33,116 nucleotides of DNA from JAGLOK01 sp023139005. GTDB taxonomy: Bacteria > Bacillota > Clostridia > Christensenellales > UMGS416. Below are positions 16,097-24,292 of this stretch, piece by piece. The position numbers and the translations under genes were made by a program. The stretch lies in assembly GCA_030637745.1 (NCBI GenBank), contig DAOWFX010000118.1, positions 1-33,116 of the forward strand, in the 5' to 3' direction. Numbering within the stretch: the first letter of the stretch is position 1; every line of letters begins with the position of its first letter. Below the pieces are notes generated by a model. The model was given only the letters and a program-made list of their open reading frames with translations, was not told the origin of the DNA and ran no database searches.

Positions 16097-16149
16097 GCCC
16101 GTCACTAGAAACTCACTACGTTCGTGCTTTCTAGTGACGGGCGCTTTTT
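16097..16149 (+). terminator. Strong intrinsic terminator
   Basis: A 15-bp perfect stem (16097-16111 with 16128-16142, GCCCGTCACTAGAAA and its complement), a 16-base loop, then GCTTTTT. It ends the modular lipoprotein transcript. It is absent from the second copy of the surrounding duplicated unit. Confidence 0.9.
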
Positions 16150-16197
16150 ATCTGCACTAAAAGAATATAGCATAGCAGTTATATAATAGCTTCCATC

Positions 16198-16327
16198 GAT
16201 GGCACAATGAGTAATAAGTATTCCATACTTATCTTTCATTGTATGCCACATTAAATTATCACAACATGCAAGCTATAGCACGTGTTTCTTTGAAACACTC
16301 TTCAGTCTGTAGGGGGATATTGTGTTT
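16198..16327. repeat. Duplicated 130-bp hairpin element, copy A
   Basis: It is almost identical to 16482-16611 (8 differences in 130 by my alignment). It folds into a long hairpin at 16201-16247 (GGCA/TGCC, AATGA/TCATT and ATAAGTAT/ATACTTAT stems) and a second at 16282-16298 (GTGTTTC TTT GAAACAC). All eight differences fall outside the paired bases. No ORF is visible. It lies between convergent genes. Confidence 0.75.
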
Positions 16328-16366
16328 AGATATACAATTCTACCTTATAGGATAAATAGGCACACC

Positions 16367-16396
16367 CTTTGCAAATATTCCCACAAGATATCCGCT
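16367..16396. repeat. 30-bp dispersed direct repeat, copy 1
   Basis: Begins CTTTGCAAATATTCCC and ends GATATCCGCT. It is identical over 30 bases to 17689-17718 and differs at five positions from 19825-19854. Copies 1 and 2 bracket the second hairpin element and the GNAT gene. Confidence 0.8.
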
Positions 16397-16481
16397 TACG
16401 CTTTCGATTCTGATAAAGTGAATTTGAACTGAGAGTCTTGCGGTTTGTCAAAAATTCGATACCATTGATTCAATCACTAGG

Positions 16482-16611
16482 GATGGCACAATGAGTAATA
16501 AGTATTCCATACTTATCCTTCATTGTATGCCACATTAAATTATCGCAACATGCAAACTATAGTACGTGTTTCTTTGAAACACTCTTCTGTCCGTAGGGGG
16601 TTGTTGTGTTT
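16482..16611. repeat. Duplicated 130-bp hairpin element, copy B
   Basis: Second copy, 284 bases after copy A, with the same two hairpins at 16485-16531 and 16566-16582. The homology extends leftward into 16392-16440, which resembles 16050-16098, so the whole unit of roughly 220-280 bp was duplicated, with the strong terminator present only in the first. Confidence 0.75.
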
Positions 16612-16667
16612 TGGTGTTGTATAGATCCAATTATGGTAAAGGACACTCTAAAGCCAATATATCAATT

Positions 16668-17633
16668 TCAAACATCAATATCAGAATATGGTGGATAGGA
16701 TATGACTCCAAGATTCACTTCACCGGTTTTGACTTTTGTACAGTACTCATTGATTCGTGATGTGTCATTTAGTGGGCATATCATGAATGCATCTGATGTT
16801 GCTCTAATGTCTTTTATACTAAAGCGATTATCATCGAGTAATGCATCAAAATGTGTGATTGGCTGATGTATTGTGAGGCATTGATCGTTATCTACTATAC
16901 TTGATATATAGAGCAATACTTTATCCATGTTCTGCGCATCACAAAATAGTGATTTGATTCTATTCTGATTGTTTGTATAGCTCCTAACATATCCCATTGG
17001 GGCTTCATCCTCTAATATCGTGAAACAATCTATATTAAGTGTATTGCTATGATAATCCATAATGTCCTTGTCAAATAAAATAGCGCAACTATCATTACGT
17101 CTCATTCCAGTTTGCCATTTGTCGATAACATCAACATCTCTTGATTGAACTGGTCTATGTGACATATTACTTGTATCCTCGTTGCCCTTGTTGTTTATGG
17201 TGATCTCAGTGCCCTTCAATGAAAAAGCACGATTGATATATCCGAACTTCGGATAGTAATCATGATGTCCGCAAAGCAATGAAAATTCATATCCCTTTTT
17301 TGCTGCGACTTCATGTCCATATTGGATTAATCGCTTCCCTATTCCCGTTCTCTGATACTTTGGCAGGGCACAAACAGGACCTAGTAATACACCTTTGACC
17401 TTCTCTCCTAAAACAATGAAGTAACTCGGCACCAAAAGAATGTGACCTACAATCACGCCATCCATCTCCGCTACAATGGATAGTTCACTATCATACATGA
17501 ATTTCTGTCTTGCAAGTGCCACCATCTCAGATTCGTTTTGATGCATTGCATCTGGATGCCAATTTGAAAACGCATCAAAGGTTACACTTCCAATTTTGTT
17601 ATAGTCATCTACTGTTTCTGATCTTAGTATCAT
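16668..17633 (-). CDS. GNAT-family N-acetyltransferase
   Basis: A 321-residue protein with an N-terminal GNAT domain. The acetyl-CoA pyrophosphate loop is YQRTGIGKRL (93-102), after the strand LLGPVCALP; HDYYPKFGY near 124-132 is typical of the YhbS/Eis-like branch. A further domain of about 160 residues follows, as in larger members of this group. It probably acetylates an amine on a small molecule or protein in the cytosol; the substrate is unknown. The ribosome site is weak (GGGG, 9 bases upstream). The gene is bounded by two identical 30-bp repeats (16367 and 17689), which suggests it arrived as a unit. Confidence 0.85.
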   Translation of the reverse strand: MILRSETVDDYNKIGSVTFDAFSNWHPDAMHQNESEMVALARQKFMYDSELSIVAEMDGVIVGHILLVPSYFIVLGEKVKGVLLGPVCALPKYQRTGIGKRLIQYGHEVAAKKGYEFSLLCGHHDYYPKFGYINRAFSLKGTEITINNKGNEDTSNMSHRPVQSRDVDVIDKWQTGMRRNDSCAILFDKDIMDYHSNTLNIDCFTILEDEAPMGYVRSYTNNQNRIKSLFCDAQNMDKVLLYISSIVDNDQCLTIHQPITHFDALLDDNRFSIKDIRATSDAFMICPLNDTSRINEYCTKVKTGEVNLGVISYPPYSDIDV

Positions 17634-17688
17634 TTAAACCCCATATCTATAATAATCTACATTAATCATCCTACAGCATCATCTTTCT

Positions 17689-17718
17689 CTTTGCAAATAT
17701 TCCCACAAGATATCCGCT
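17689..17718. repeat. 30-bp dispersed direct repeat, copy 2
   Basis: Identical to 16367-16396. It lies 56 bases beyond the start codon of the GNAT gene and separates it from the restriction-modification pair. Confidence 0.8.
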
Positions 17719-17790
17719 AATCTGTTCTGTCAAAATAATATTATGAATTTATCATCAAAGACTTAGAAATATATAATAGAGTTTGGGCTG

Positions 17791-17900
17791 TTTAACCTAG
17801 TCTGATTTTCTTGTATAATATGTAGTGTGATTCAAAGAGAATTGATGGTAAGGAGCATTATTTATTATACTAGAAAGGACCATGAGGCCTTTTTTCTTTT
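17791..17900 (+). terminator. Orphan promoter-like sequence and terminator hairpin
   Basis: This is the main content of the gap 17634-17926. TATAAT at 17814-17819 has a weak TTTAAC 17 bases upstream. AGAAAGGACC (17872-17881) folds back on GGCCTTTTTTCT across ATGA, giving a terminator with a bulged stem and U-tract. Together they could produce a transcript of about 75 nt. A 29-codon frame (17845-17934) runs through the hairpin but has no ribosome site. Confidence 0.45.
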
Positions 17901-17926
17901 AAAAACTAAATCTTTTGAAAAAATCT

Positions 17927-18727
17927 TTAAATAATAGTAGTAGTACATTCATACATCATAGGTAAACAATTTTGTCTCATGCGAAATTTTGTTCCATGAT
18001 TATGACCAGTACGTGCATCAAAGTCAATGAGAACTTTACTTTCTTCTAATGCTCTTAGAAAACCTTCAAAATTAAATCTTTGTAACCTCCTGGCTCTGTA
18101 ATATGGGTATTACTCGCGGCCTGCTTCTTTCTTGACTTCTGCCTGAACATAGAATGCATTTAAAAGTTTTGTCCCAGCCTTGTATTTTAAATCATCAAAT
18201 CCCCAGTAAGGTTGAGGATCAAGCTCATTAAGCCCAATACGATTATTTACAGTCTTCAACCAATCAATATGCTTATCACTGACATGATTTGAATCAAAAG
18301 AAATTAAAACTTTTGATTGTTCTCTATCTAATACAACTTTGAATCCTCTATCACTTCTTGAGTTCCCATTAATAGTTTGCCTAAAACTCATTTCGTTTTC
18401 CGGATATTTAACACCTGCATTTTTATGTGGCCATCCGTAAGAATGGAGAAATACTTGGGGAACAAACCTTATTGCTCTTGGTGAAGGCTCAGTATGAAAC
18501 AATGTAGTTAGTGCAGAGGTTTTGAGTCGTTGAGATTTAAGTTCCCATTCTGCTGCATTTGGTATGGGTAAATTATTTTCTTCAATGCCTAGTAAATCCT
18601 CCAAAGTGTTTCCAATCCCTCCATGGTTACCAGGTCTAGCATTAGGGATCCAACCAGATTGAGCTATTTCATGGAATCTTGCTATTAGCTCTTCTTTTGT
18701 ATATATTATAGTATTTTCTAGTGTCAT
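17927..18727 (-). pseudogene. MvaI/BcnI-type restriction endonuclease, interrupted by an in-frame TAA
   Basis: The start is the ATG at 18727, which overlaps the methyltransferase stop as ATGA (translational coupling), rather than the upstream ATG at 18739. The frame runs 205 codons to TAA at 18110-18112. The same frame then continues 60 codons to a TAA at 17927 and encodes the conserved family C-terminus (FEGFLRALEESK, then DFDARTGHNHGTKFR). So the gene is a full-length MvaI/BcnI relative cut by an ochre codon. The nuclease motif WELKSQR (E62-x-K64) is present, but the position five before E62, an Asp in MvaI as I recall, is Asn57. Both points suggest an inactive enzyme. The family cleaves CC(N)GG-type sites. 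Confidence 0.8.
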
Positions 18728-19485
18728 ACATGCTCCCAAAGATTAATTTGTGACTCGTATTCTTTAATTCTTTTTTTAGCCATTTCACAATATATCGGTG
18801 ATAAATCAATTCCAATGTATTTTCTGTTATTATTTAATGCAGAAATTGCTGTTGTACCTGAACCCATGAATGGATCTAGAATAATTTGTGCAGTAGTAGA
18901 TATTACAATTCTGTTAATTAAATCGATCGGAAAAGCCGCAGGGTGACCGTTCTTCATCTCTTGCTTAATTTCCCAAACATCGCCATAAGCATTTGCTTTT
19001 GGAGCAAGTCGGAACTTTGGTTTTGCGATAAGATATATTACTTCATATGTCGGCAAGAAATATCCTGGGTTGAAATTAATACCACCTTTTCTTTTCCAAA
19101 TAATTATTTGACGAACAGGAAATCCACTAACAATATCTTGACGATCTTGTAATAATCCCCCTTGTACTCTCCACTTGTGATTATAAAATATTGCACCATT
19201 TTCTGGTATTAGTCTCATCATTTCATTTATACAGCTTCTTTGCCATTTTACATACTCATCATGTGGCATGCAGTCATTATGATGTGTATAACCATTTAGA
19301 AGTGCAGCATTTGACCATTTGCCTCCACGACCATCTTTCATACCATTTCCGGTAGAGTTTTTAAGATTATAAGGTGGGGATGTAACTATAATATCAATGG
19401 ATCCATCAGGAATCTGTTTCATAACTTCTATTGAATCACCACAGATTATTTTATTAATAAAGTTATTTTCCGCTATATTACTCAT
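18724..19485 (-). CDS. Beta-class DNA methyltransferase, probably N4-cytosine
   Basis: A 253-residue methyltransferase with catalytic motif TSPPYN (35-40) before the AdoMet motif DPFMGSGTT (204-212), the beta-class order, and IGIDLSP following. SPPY motifs are typical of N4-cytosine enzymes, and MvaI/BcnI systems carry m4C methyltransferases, so protection of a CCWGG- or CCSGG-like site is the best guess. The last codons overlap the restriction gene by ATGA, so TGA is a normal stop here. AAGGA precedes the start. No controller-protein gene is visible. It appears intact, so it may be an active methyltransferase beside a dead nuclease. Confidence 0.9.
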   Translation of the reverse strand: MSNIAENNFINKIICGDSIEVMKQIPDGSIDIIVTSPPYNLKNSTGNGMKDGRGGKWSNAALLNGYTHHNDCMPHDEYVKWQRSCINEMMRLIPENGAIFYNHKWRVQGGLLQDRQDIVSGFPVRQIIIWKRKGGINFNPGYFLPTYEVIYLIAKPKFRLAPKANAYGDVWEIKQEMKNGHPAAFPIDLINRIVISTTAQIILDPFMGSGTTAISALNNNRKYIGIDLSPIYCEMAKKRIKEYESQINLWEHV

Positions 19486-19685
19486 GAATATCCTTCTTGA
19501 TTAGAATTGTCTATATCTATATTATCATGTATAAAAACTTATCTCAAACTAATAATAAAATATTGAGTTTTCAATACCGATAATAGTAAGCGTTTAGTAA
19601 TGGTAACGGGTATTTTAGCTATTTTATTATCATAGATATAGTTTGTGTACTTTGGCAATTGCTGTATTTTAGCTTAGAGTAACAC

Positions 19686-19709
19686 AAAAAAGGCCTTACA
19701 ACCTTTTTT
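19686..19709. terminator. Symmetric terminator-like hairpin
   Basis: AAAAAAGG (19686-19693) pairs with CCTTTTTT (19702-19709) across CCTTACAA. It can work on either strand, but no gene ends nearby: the methyltransferase and LRR genes both read away from it. It could protect against read-through or end an unseen transcript. Confidence 0.5.
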
Positions 19710-19824
19710 CACAAACTTAGATATTTCGTTTCTATCCAAGTACATATATATTCGTTTGTAGCTTGACCAAGCTATTTATCTATAATCTATGTTATAAAGC
19801 TACAATAAATTATTCCCTCTTTCC

Positions 19825-19854
19825 CTTTGCATATATTCCCAAAAGATATATACT
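19825..19854. repeat. 30-bp dispersed repeat, diverged copy 3
   Basis: 25 of 30 bases match the two identical copies at 16367 and 17689. It lies 24 bases before the LRR lipoprotein start codon, so it may also contribute to that gene's leader. Copies 2 and 3 bracket the restriction-modification pair. Confidence 0.65.
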
Positions 19855-19878
19855 AATATATGTATATAGGAGAAGATG

Positions 19879-21312
19879 ATGAAAAAGTTAATTGCAGTCA
19901 TAGTACTCACAGCACTCATAGTCACAGCATTTGCAGGATGTATTCCGTCTGAATATAAAAAAGGCCTGAAGCTAGGTAGAGATTATCCCGACAAGGAACT
20001 TCCCATATATGATGATGCCATCGTATTTTCCTACGAGGAAGATGATGATGGTGAAGTAACACTTGAAGCCGGTACAGAAGATGACGTGGATGATGTTGCA
20101 GATTTCTACAAAGACTTATTTGAAGATGAAGCGGACAATTTCATCATCATCTCTCAAAAGGAAGACAAAGATGAATACAGCGCAAATGGCATTATCATCG
20201 ATGAAGAATTGCAGTTTGAAATCGAAGTCACAGAAGCCAAAGGAAAGTATGAGGAGAAGCTCTTCAGTGCAGAAATGGAAATTACCATTGAACCTGCGGA
20301 CGAAGATTTCATCGATCGATACTTTGCAAAACAAGATAGTTACATTATTTCTATATACGCCACAGAAGAGCAGACTACATTTGTATTGGATCATGATTTG
20401 CTAGATGCTGAAACCTACGAAGCTTACATCGATGGTACGCTGGTAGGAGAGAGTACTTATGGATATATTGATATTGACCGCACATTATTTGATTCACTCA
20501 AAGAAGTCACCCTAAAAGCTTTGGATCGTAGCAACGATATCCTTGCAGAATATGCAATCTATGTTTTTGATGGATTAGGTAACGATGATTTTGTCAGTGC
20601 GATAGATAACAGTACAGAAGCTACTTCACTTGTAATCCTGGGTTACACCTTCCAGACAGGTGACTTGCAAACACTTTCTTTATTATCTAATCTTAAGAAA
20701 CTGCACTGGATTGACTGTACATTTAAAAAAATAGATGCAATATCTACCATGACCGGATTAGAACACTTAGATCTGGGATTTGCAGGTATGTTTTCAAACT
20801 TTTCGCCAATTGGTTCACTTGTAAACTTGAAAACACTGATGGTATCCTCGCTTAGTGGTGACATCTCATCGCTTGCAAACCTAACAAAGCTGGAGTATCT
20901 AAGGATGGATTTCATGGAAAGCGATGATCTTTCATCAATTGCATCCTTGACAAATCTCAAATACTTGGACCTTTCGTGGAGTTATAATTTGCCCAGTATC
21001 AAATCGCTTGAAGATCTAGCGAGCTTAACATCGTTGAGTTTGAATGCTTGCAACATTAGTGATGTCTCCTTTTTGTCTGCACTGACAAACCTTACTGATT
21101 TAGCCTTGGGGTATAATGATATCACAGATCTTACTTCCCTTTCCGTGCTTTCAAACCTTGTGAACCTAGAGCTTTCTTCATGTGAAAACTTATCCGACAT
21201 TTCGCCCCTTGCAGGACTTAAGCATCTTGAATATCTTGATTTGTTCGGTTGTGATAATGTGACGGACCTAACGCCTTTGGATGATATCAAGGATTTAGAA
21301 ATATTTAAATAG
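19879..21312 (+). CDS. Lipoprotein with acidic N-terminal domain and leucine-rich repeats
   Basis: A 477-residue lipoprotein. The second ATG (19879) is better spaced from GGAG than the one at 19876. The lipobox is FAGC (Cys21). Residues 22-140 repeat the acidic domain of the 14636 lipoprotein (YDDAIVF 44-50, GTEDDVDDVADFYKDLFEDE 65-84, KDEY 97-100). A linker domain (about 145-225) is followed by about nine SDS22/internalin-like leucine-rich repeats of 20-23 residues to the end. It probably binds a protein or surface partner outside the cell. The final repeat stops at TAG (21310-21312), but the same frame stays open for 70 codons with a membrane anchor, so the true C-terminus may be downstream. 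Confidence 0.85.
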   Translation: MKKLIAVIVLTALIVTAFAGCIPSEYKKGLKLGRDYPDKELPIYDDAIVFSYEEDDDGEVTLEAGTEDDVDDVADFYKDLFEDEADNFIIISQKEDKDEYSANGIIIDEELQFEIEVTEAKGKYEEKLFSAEMEITIEPADEDFIDRYFAKQDSYIISIYATEEQTTFVLDHDLLDAETYEAYIDGTLVGESTYGYIDIDRTLFDSLKEVTLKALDRSNDILAEYAIYVFDGLGNDDFVSAIDNSTEATSLVILGYTFQTGDLQTLSLLSNLKKLHWIDCTFKKIDAISTMTGLEHLDLGFAGMFSNFSPIGSLVNLKTLMVSSLSGDISSLANLTKLEYLRMDFMESDDLSSIASLTNLKYLDLSWSYNLPSIKSLEDLASLTSLSLNACNISDVSFLSALTNLTDLALGYNDITDLTSLSVLSNLVNLELSSCENLSDISPLAGLKHLEYLDLFGCDNVTDLTPLDDIKDLEIFK

Positions 21313-21522
21313 AGTTTGGCTCTAACCCTTAAATCCGAAGAAATAAATACAGCACTTGATGAAATAGCAAAAGAAGAACAACAACAAGAAAACATCACCG
21401 ACAGCGGACTTACTGATACAACACTTCATATTATTATTATAATTGTCTTTGTATTCATAATAATTATAATATTTCTTATAAAACTACTTGGAAATAAGAA
21501 AAGACCTCACGGTCTTTCTTAA
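21313..21522 (+). pseudogene. In-frame continuation of the LRR gene after TAG: charged helix and membrane anchor
   Basis: Directly after the TAG the same frame encodes 69 residues: a charged helical stretch (LKSEEINTALDEIAKEEQQQ), a polar linker, a long Ile/Val/Phe-rich transmembrane segment and a basic tail (KLLGNKKRPHG), ending TAA at 21520. A TTG codon at 21316 could start it, but there is no ribosome site. It is most simply the original C-terminal anchor of the LRR protein, cut off by a nonsense mutation. A separately translated small membrane protein is the alternative. Confidence 0.45.
21496..21520 (+). terminator. Weak intrinsic terminator inside the end of the LRR/anchor frame
   Basis: AAAGACC (21500-21506) pairs with GGTCTTT (21511-21517) across TCAC, followed by CTT and AT-rich sequence. 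The hairpin encodes the final residues of the anchor frame. Confidence 0.45.
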
Positions 21523-21596
21523 TAAAATCAAATCTATTGTTTGTCGTTAACAAGCTAGTCTTCTATTAATGATGTTTTATATCTACAACTAATTAT

Positions 21597-22112
21597 TCAT
21601 TCTTTAACTTTTGCTATTTCTGTTAATAATAACTTAGACTGTTTTGCTTTTTGCTTTAAATCTGATTCATTAATTTTCTCACCTTGTTTCATAACTTCTT
21701 TAATAATTTGAATATCGAAAAACAAAAAATAATGAATGATGAAGCTTTTCGATCTTCCTGAGTCATACTTCGTTAACGCAACTTCTAAATATCTTCTTTT
21801 TTCTAATTGTGAGTTATTCCAATCTTCATAACCAACTTTCTTAATTTTCTTTAAATATTTCAGCCAAATTTTATTTGTATTAAAACCTTTCCAATCTTTT
21901 AAATTCTTAATCCTATCACATGGCATTTCAGAACAATCAGCGCAACTTTCAAAATTATTTTTAACAGTGCAACATTTGAAAGTAGCACAATATTGACAAT
22001 GTGGGTCTGGACCGCATCCAAGACATTTTGATTTTCCATTAGTATAAAATCTTGGGCATAAATTACATGACATTCCACAACATCCAATGAGATGGTATTT
22101 CTTTTCTTTCAT
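21597..22112 (-). CDS. DUF3795 cysteine-rich protein
   Basis: A 171-residue protein whose first 65 residues are rich in Cys (CCGMSCNLCPRF, CLGCGPDPHCQYC, CADCSEMPC), as in DUF3795, probably to bind zinc or another metal; the rest is basic and helical. It is cytosolic and of unknown function. GAGGA precedes the ATG. It lies 31 bases downstream of the YdeI-like gene on the same strand, so the two may be co-transcribed. Both are noticeably AT-rich in codon use compared with the flanking lipoprotein and flotillin genes. Confidence 0.8.
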   Translation of the reverse strand: MKEKKYHLIGCCGMSCNLCPRFYTNGKSKCLGCGPDPHCQYCATFKCCTVKNNFESCADCSEMPCDRIKNLKDWKGFNTNKIWLKYLKKIKKVGYEDWNNSQLEKRRYLEVALTKYDSGRSKSFIIHYFLFFDIQIIKEVMKQGEKINESDLKQKAKQSKLLLTEIAKVKE

Positions 22113-22143
22113 ATTATTCCTCTGTTGAAATTAATACTGAATA

Positions 22144-22713
22144 CTAGTTTCTTGATTTAATGTTTTGCTCACATAAATTTATTATTTCAATTATTCGTTT
22201 CTTTTTGGTTTCCTCGCGTTTAGCCGAATATAACCAATGCAAATAATTTTTCTTATATATTTTACTAAAAGCTTGATAGTTTTTAAACGCAATCTTATTT
22301 TTATCAAATTCTTTCTTTAATTCATCGGGAATAATTAAATTCTCTGCATCATCTCTAATTGACCAAGAGCCATCTTTTTTTGCAATTTCTATTTTTTGCA
22401 ATCCTGATTCATGCATTAAATTATTTGCGATGAGTTTTTGTATGTGATCTTTATTTAATTTGCTCCATCCGCTTTTTGGATTTCGAGGTGTATAAAGTTG
22501 TTTTCTTCTTTCATCATCTATCTTTTTTGCAACAGAATCTATCCACCCAAAACAAAGAGCTTCTTTTACTGCTTCTTCCCAACGCATACTTTCTTTTCCG
22601 CTACTTAGCTTGTAAAAAATAAGGTATACACCTTTTGATGAGTTATGATTTATTGATAACCACTCACGCCATTCAATTCTATTCTTAAAGTATATTTCTT
22701 TTCTTTTTTCCAT
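22144..22713 (-). CDS. YdeI/OmpD-associated family protein
   Basis: A 189-residue protein. It opens with an IEWREWLSINHNSSKGVYL region, followed by WEEAVKEALCFGWIDSVAKK (about 45-64) and YTPRNPKSGWSKLNKDHIQK (about 74-93), which are signatures of the YdeI/OmpD-associated family. Members have been linked to peptide or bacteriocin tolerance, but biochemical activity is unclear. It is probably cytosolic. No ribosome site stands out before the ATG, which lies in a very AT-rich leader. The Lys-rich composition and AT-rich codons could mean recent transfer, together with the DUF3795 gene. Confidence 0.8.
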   Translation of the reverse strand: MEKRKEIYFKNRIEWREWLSINHNSSKGVYLIFYKLSSGKESMRWEEAVKEALCFGWIDSVAKKIDDERRKQLYTPRNPKSGWSKLNKDHIQKLIANNLMHESGLQKIEIAKKDGSWSIRDDAENLIIPDELKKEFDKNKIAFKNYQAFSKIYKKNYLHWLYSAKREETKKKRIIEIINLCEQNIKSRN

Positions 22714-22795
22714 ATTTTATTTAATTCAAATACTTGATCTCTGCATTTACAAATCACTAAGATTTAATAATTGAGAAATGTTGAATACTAAATAT

Positions 22796-23467
22796 TCAAC
22801 CAACCCCCTTCTTCCCCTTCTTAACAAACAACACAATAACAACAATCAGTAGTATCGCACCAGCAATGATCAACCCGAGCGTTAATGTACTCATTCCCGA
22901 ATTGAATCCTGGGTCTACTTCACCTGGCATATCAGGATCATATCCCGGTTGATTTTGCTGTGGCTGTGGATTTTGCGGTTGAGTTTGATTATTTGCATTC
23001 GGGTTCTGAATAAAGTCAACTGAAACAACGTGTAAATCATTAGATTGTGTAATTTCTGTAGTTATAATGATGACATCTGTGTCTAGATTGTATTGAATAC
23101 TCATATCATAATAACCTGGATTATTAAGCATCACGATCATATATTTAGTATCAGGAGAAAGTATAAAATCCGTCGTTACCCTCCCATATGAATTATTGTT
23201 TTTATCTGAAAATTGCATTAATTCAGAAACACTTTGCGGTGGTGGTCCTTTCACTTTAAATACAACTTTACCATCGCTTCCTGTTGTTTTCGTATTATTA
23301 AATAAGTATACTTTCACTCCTTTAAGTGGCGGTCCGCCACCAAAGCCATTGACTATAACCTCGATATTCATATCACCATTATCAGCAATAGCTAGCGGCG
23401 TATATATTGCAGTTAGCATGATTATTGCAAGAAAAGTTAATAAGAATTTTATTAATTTCTTTTTCAT
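22796..23467 (-). CDS. Secreted surface protein with C-terminal membrane anchor
   Basis: A 223-residue protein, starting at the ATG at 23467 because the GGGGG ribosome site overlaps the earlier ATG (23482). It has a signal peptide (about 1-27, ending LAIA before DNGD) and a beta-rich ectodomain with GGGPPLKGVKVYLFNN and TTGSDGKVVFKVKG, reminiscent of Ig-like/Cna-B-type or carboxypeptidase-regulatory-like folds. A Pro/Gln/Asn-rich stalk (about 155-187) leads to one C-terminal transmembrane segment and a KKGKKG tail. There is no LPxTG motif. It should be an extracellular domain on a flexible stalk held in the membrane. Function is unknown. The TGA stop lies in a 7-bp inverted repeat (22781-22799). 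Confidence 0.72.
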   Translation of the reverse strand: MKKKLIKFLLTFLAIIMLTAIYTPLAIADNGDMNIEVIVNGFGGGPPLKGVKVYLFNNTKTTGSDGKVVFKVKGPPPQSVSELMQFSDKNNNSYGRVTTDFILSPDTKYMIVMLNNPGYYDMSIQYNLDTDVIIITTEITQSNDLHVVSVDFIQNPNANNQTQPQNPQPQQNQPGYDPDMPGEVDPGFNSGMSTLTLGLIIAGAILLIVVIVLFVKKGKKGVG

Positions 23468-23661
23468 AAAATTTACCCCCATATGTAATTATTGTTATTA
23501 AGTTGACTTGTCAACAGAGTTTTTTCAGTTGGCTTATAATATGAATTTAAATAGCTAAGGTTATAATAAATTACTTCTTTATTATACCATTGTTGAAAAC
23601 ATTCGTCTATGAATACCAAACTCTATTGAAGCTTCATCAACAATAATTGCATGAATACCCC

Positions 23662-24186
23662 TCAATGCAAATATAACATCTCACGTATACTGTCTTTGAC
23701 TTCTTGTGATAAACTTCCACGTTGAGCTCTTACTAGAAGGTATGGATATTGAACACTGTTTTCATGCAAGTATTCTTTGATAAGACCTGCTTTATCCTTC
23801 CCTTTAGGAAACAGCTGATAGAGTACAAACCAATCCTCGAGTGCTGCAAAAGGAATAGATGCATCGCGGATAGTATGCTGCATGGATATTGACTGCTTGT
23901 CTATGATATAGTGATATACACCACTTGAATGGTTGACTTGAAAGCTTCCCATCACATCCACTTGGATGTTATTAATCGTATATTTACCATACCTTTCCGT
24001 TGCAAATGTAGTATTGTCTTCACACTCTAGCTTTTGTCCAGTGAGTAATATGGTTTCTTCTACGAGGTCAAAGTCTTTATCATCGATAAATATGACAATA
24101 TCGCGGGGTGATTCCATGAGTCCATATTGCTTCAACATCATGGATGCACCAACGTACCATATGATACCAACATCATTGAGCTTTTT
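23662..24186 (-). pseudogene. Nucleotidyltransferase-fold protein, copy 1, decayed
   Basis: From the first internal ATG (24141) this encodes 159 residues highly similar to the intact copy at 24353-24919. Similarity begins upstream at KKLNDVGIIWYVGAS (from about 24186), but between that and the nearest upstream in-frame stop there is no start codon. A GGAGGCAAAATA sequence like the leader of copy 2 survives at about 24286-24297, with about 100 unrelated bases between, including a small inverted repeat. In addition the catalytic motif DID of copy 2 is DIV here, losing a metal-binding Asp. I take it as a degraded paralogue, though a short product from 24141 is possible. Confidence 0.7.
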
Positions 24187-24292
24187 GTAATGAAATTCTA
24201 AAAGGCATCGATCCCTTTCGGTTTTAAACTGATTGCTTTGTAGTGTTTATAATCAAAAGTTGGCACACGCAATGCGTACCAACAGTATTTTG

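Larger units (their letters stand above)
19486..19878. other. Intergenic region between divergent genes, no ORF
   Basis: 393 bases of AT-rich DNA. It holds a symmetric terminator-like hairpin (19686-19709), the third copy of the 30-bp repeat (19825-19854) and the ribosome site of the LRR gene. I see no protein or RNA gene. Promoters for both flanking genes must lie here but none stands out. Confidence 0.6.

Noticed and set aside
16198..16611. Integron attC sites or a CRISPR array formed by the paired repeats
   Set aside because: Only two copies occur, 284 bases apart, without GTTRRRY-type core sites, spacers of regular size, an integrase or cas genes.
17845..17934. 29-codon plus-strand ORF in the gap next to the restriction gene
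   Set aside because: It has no ribosome site and runs through a terminator hairpin, so translation is unlikely.
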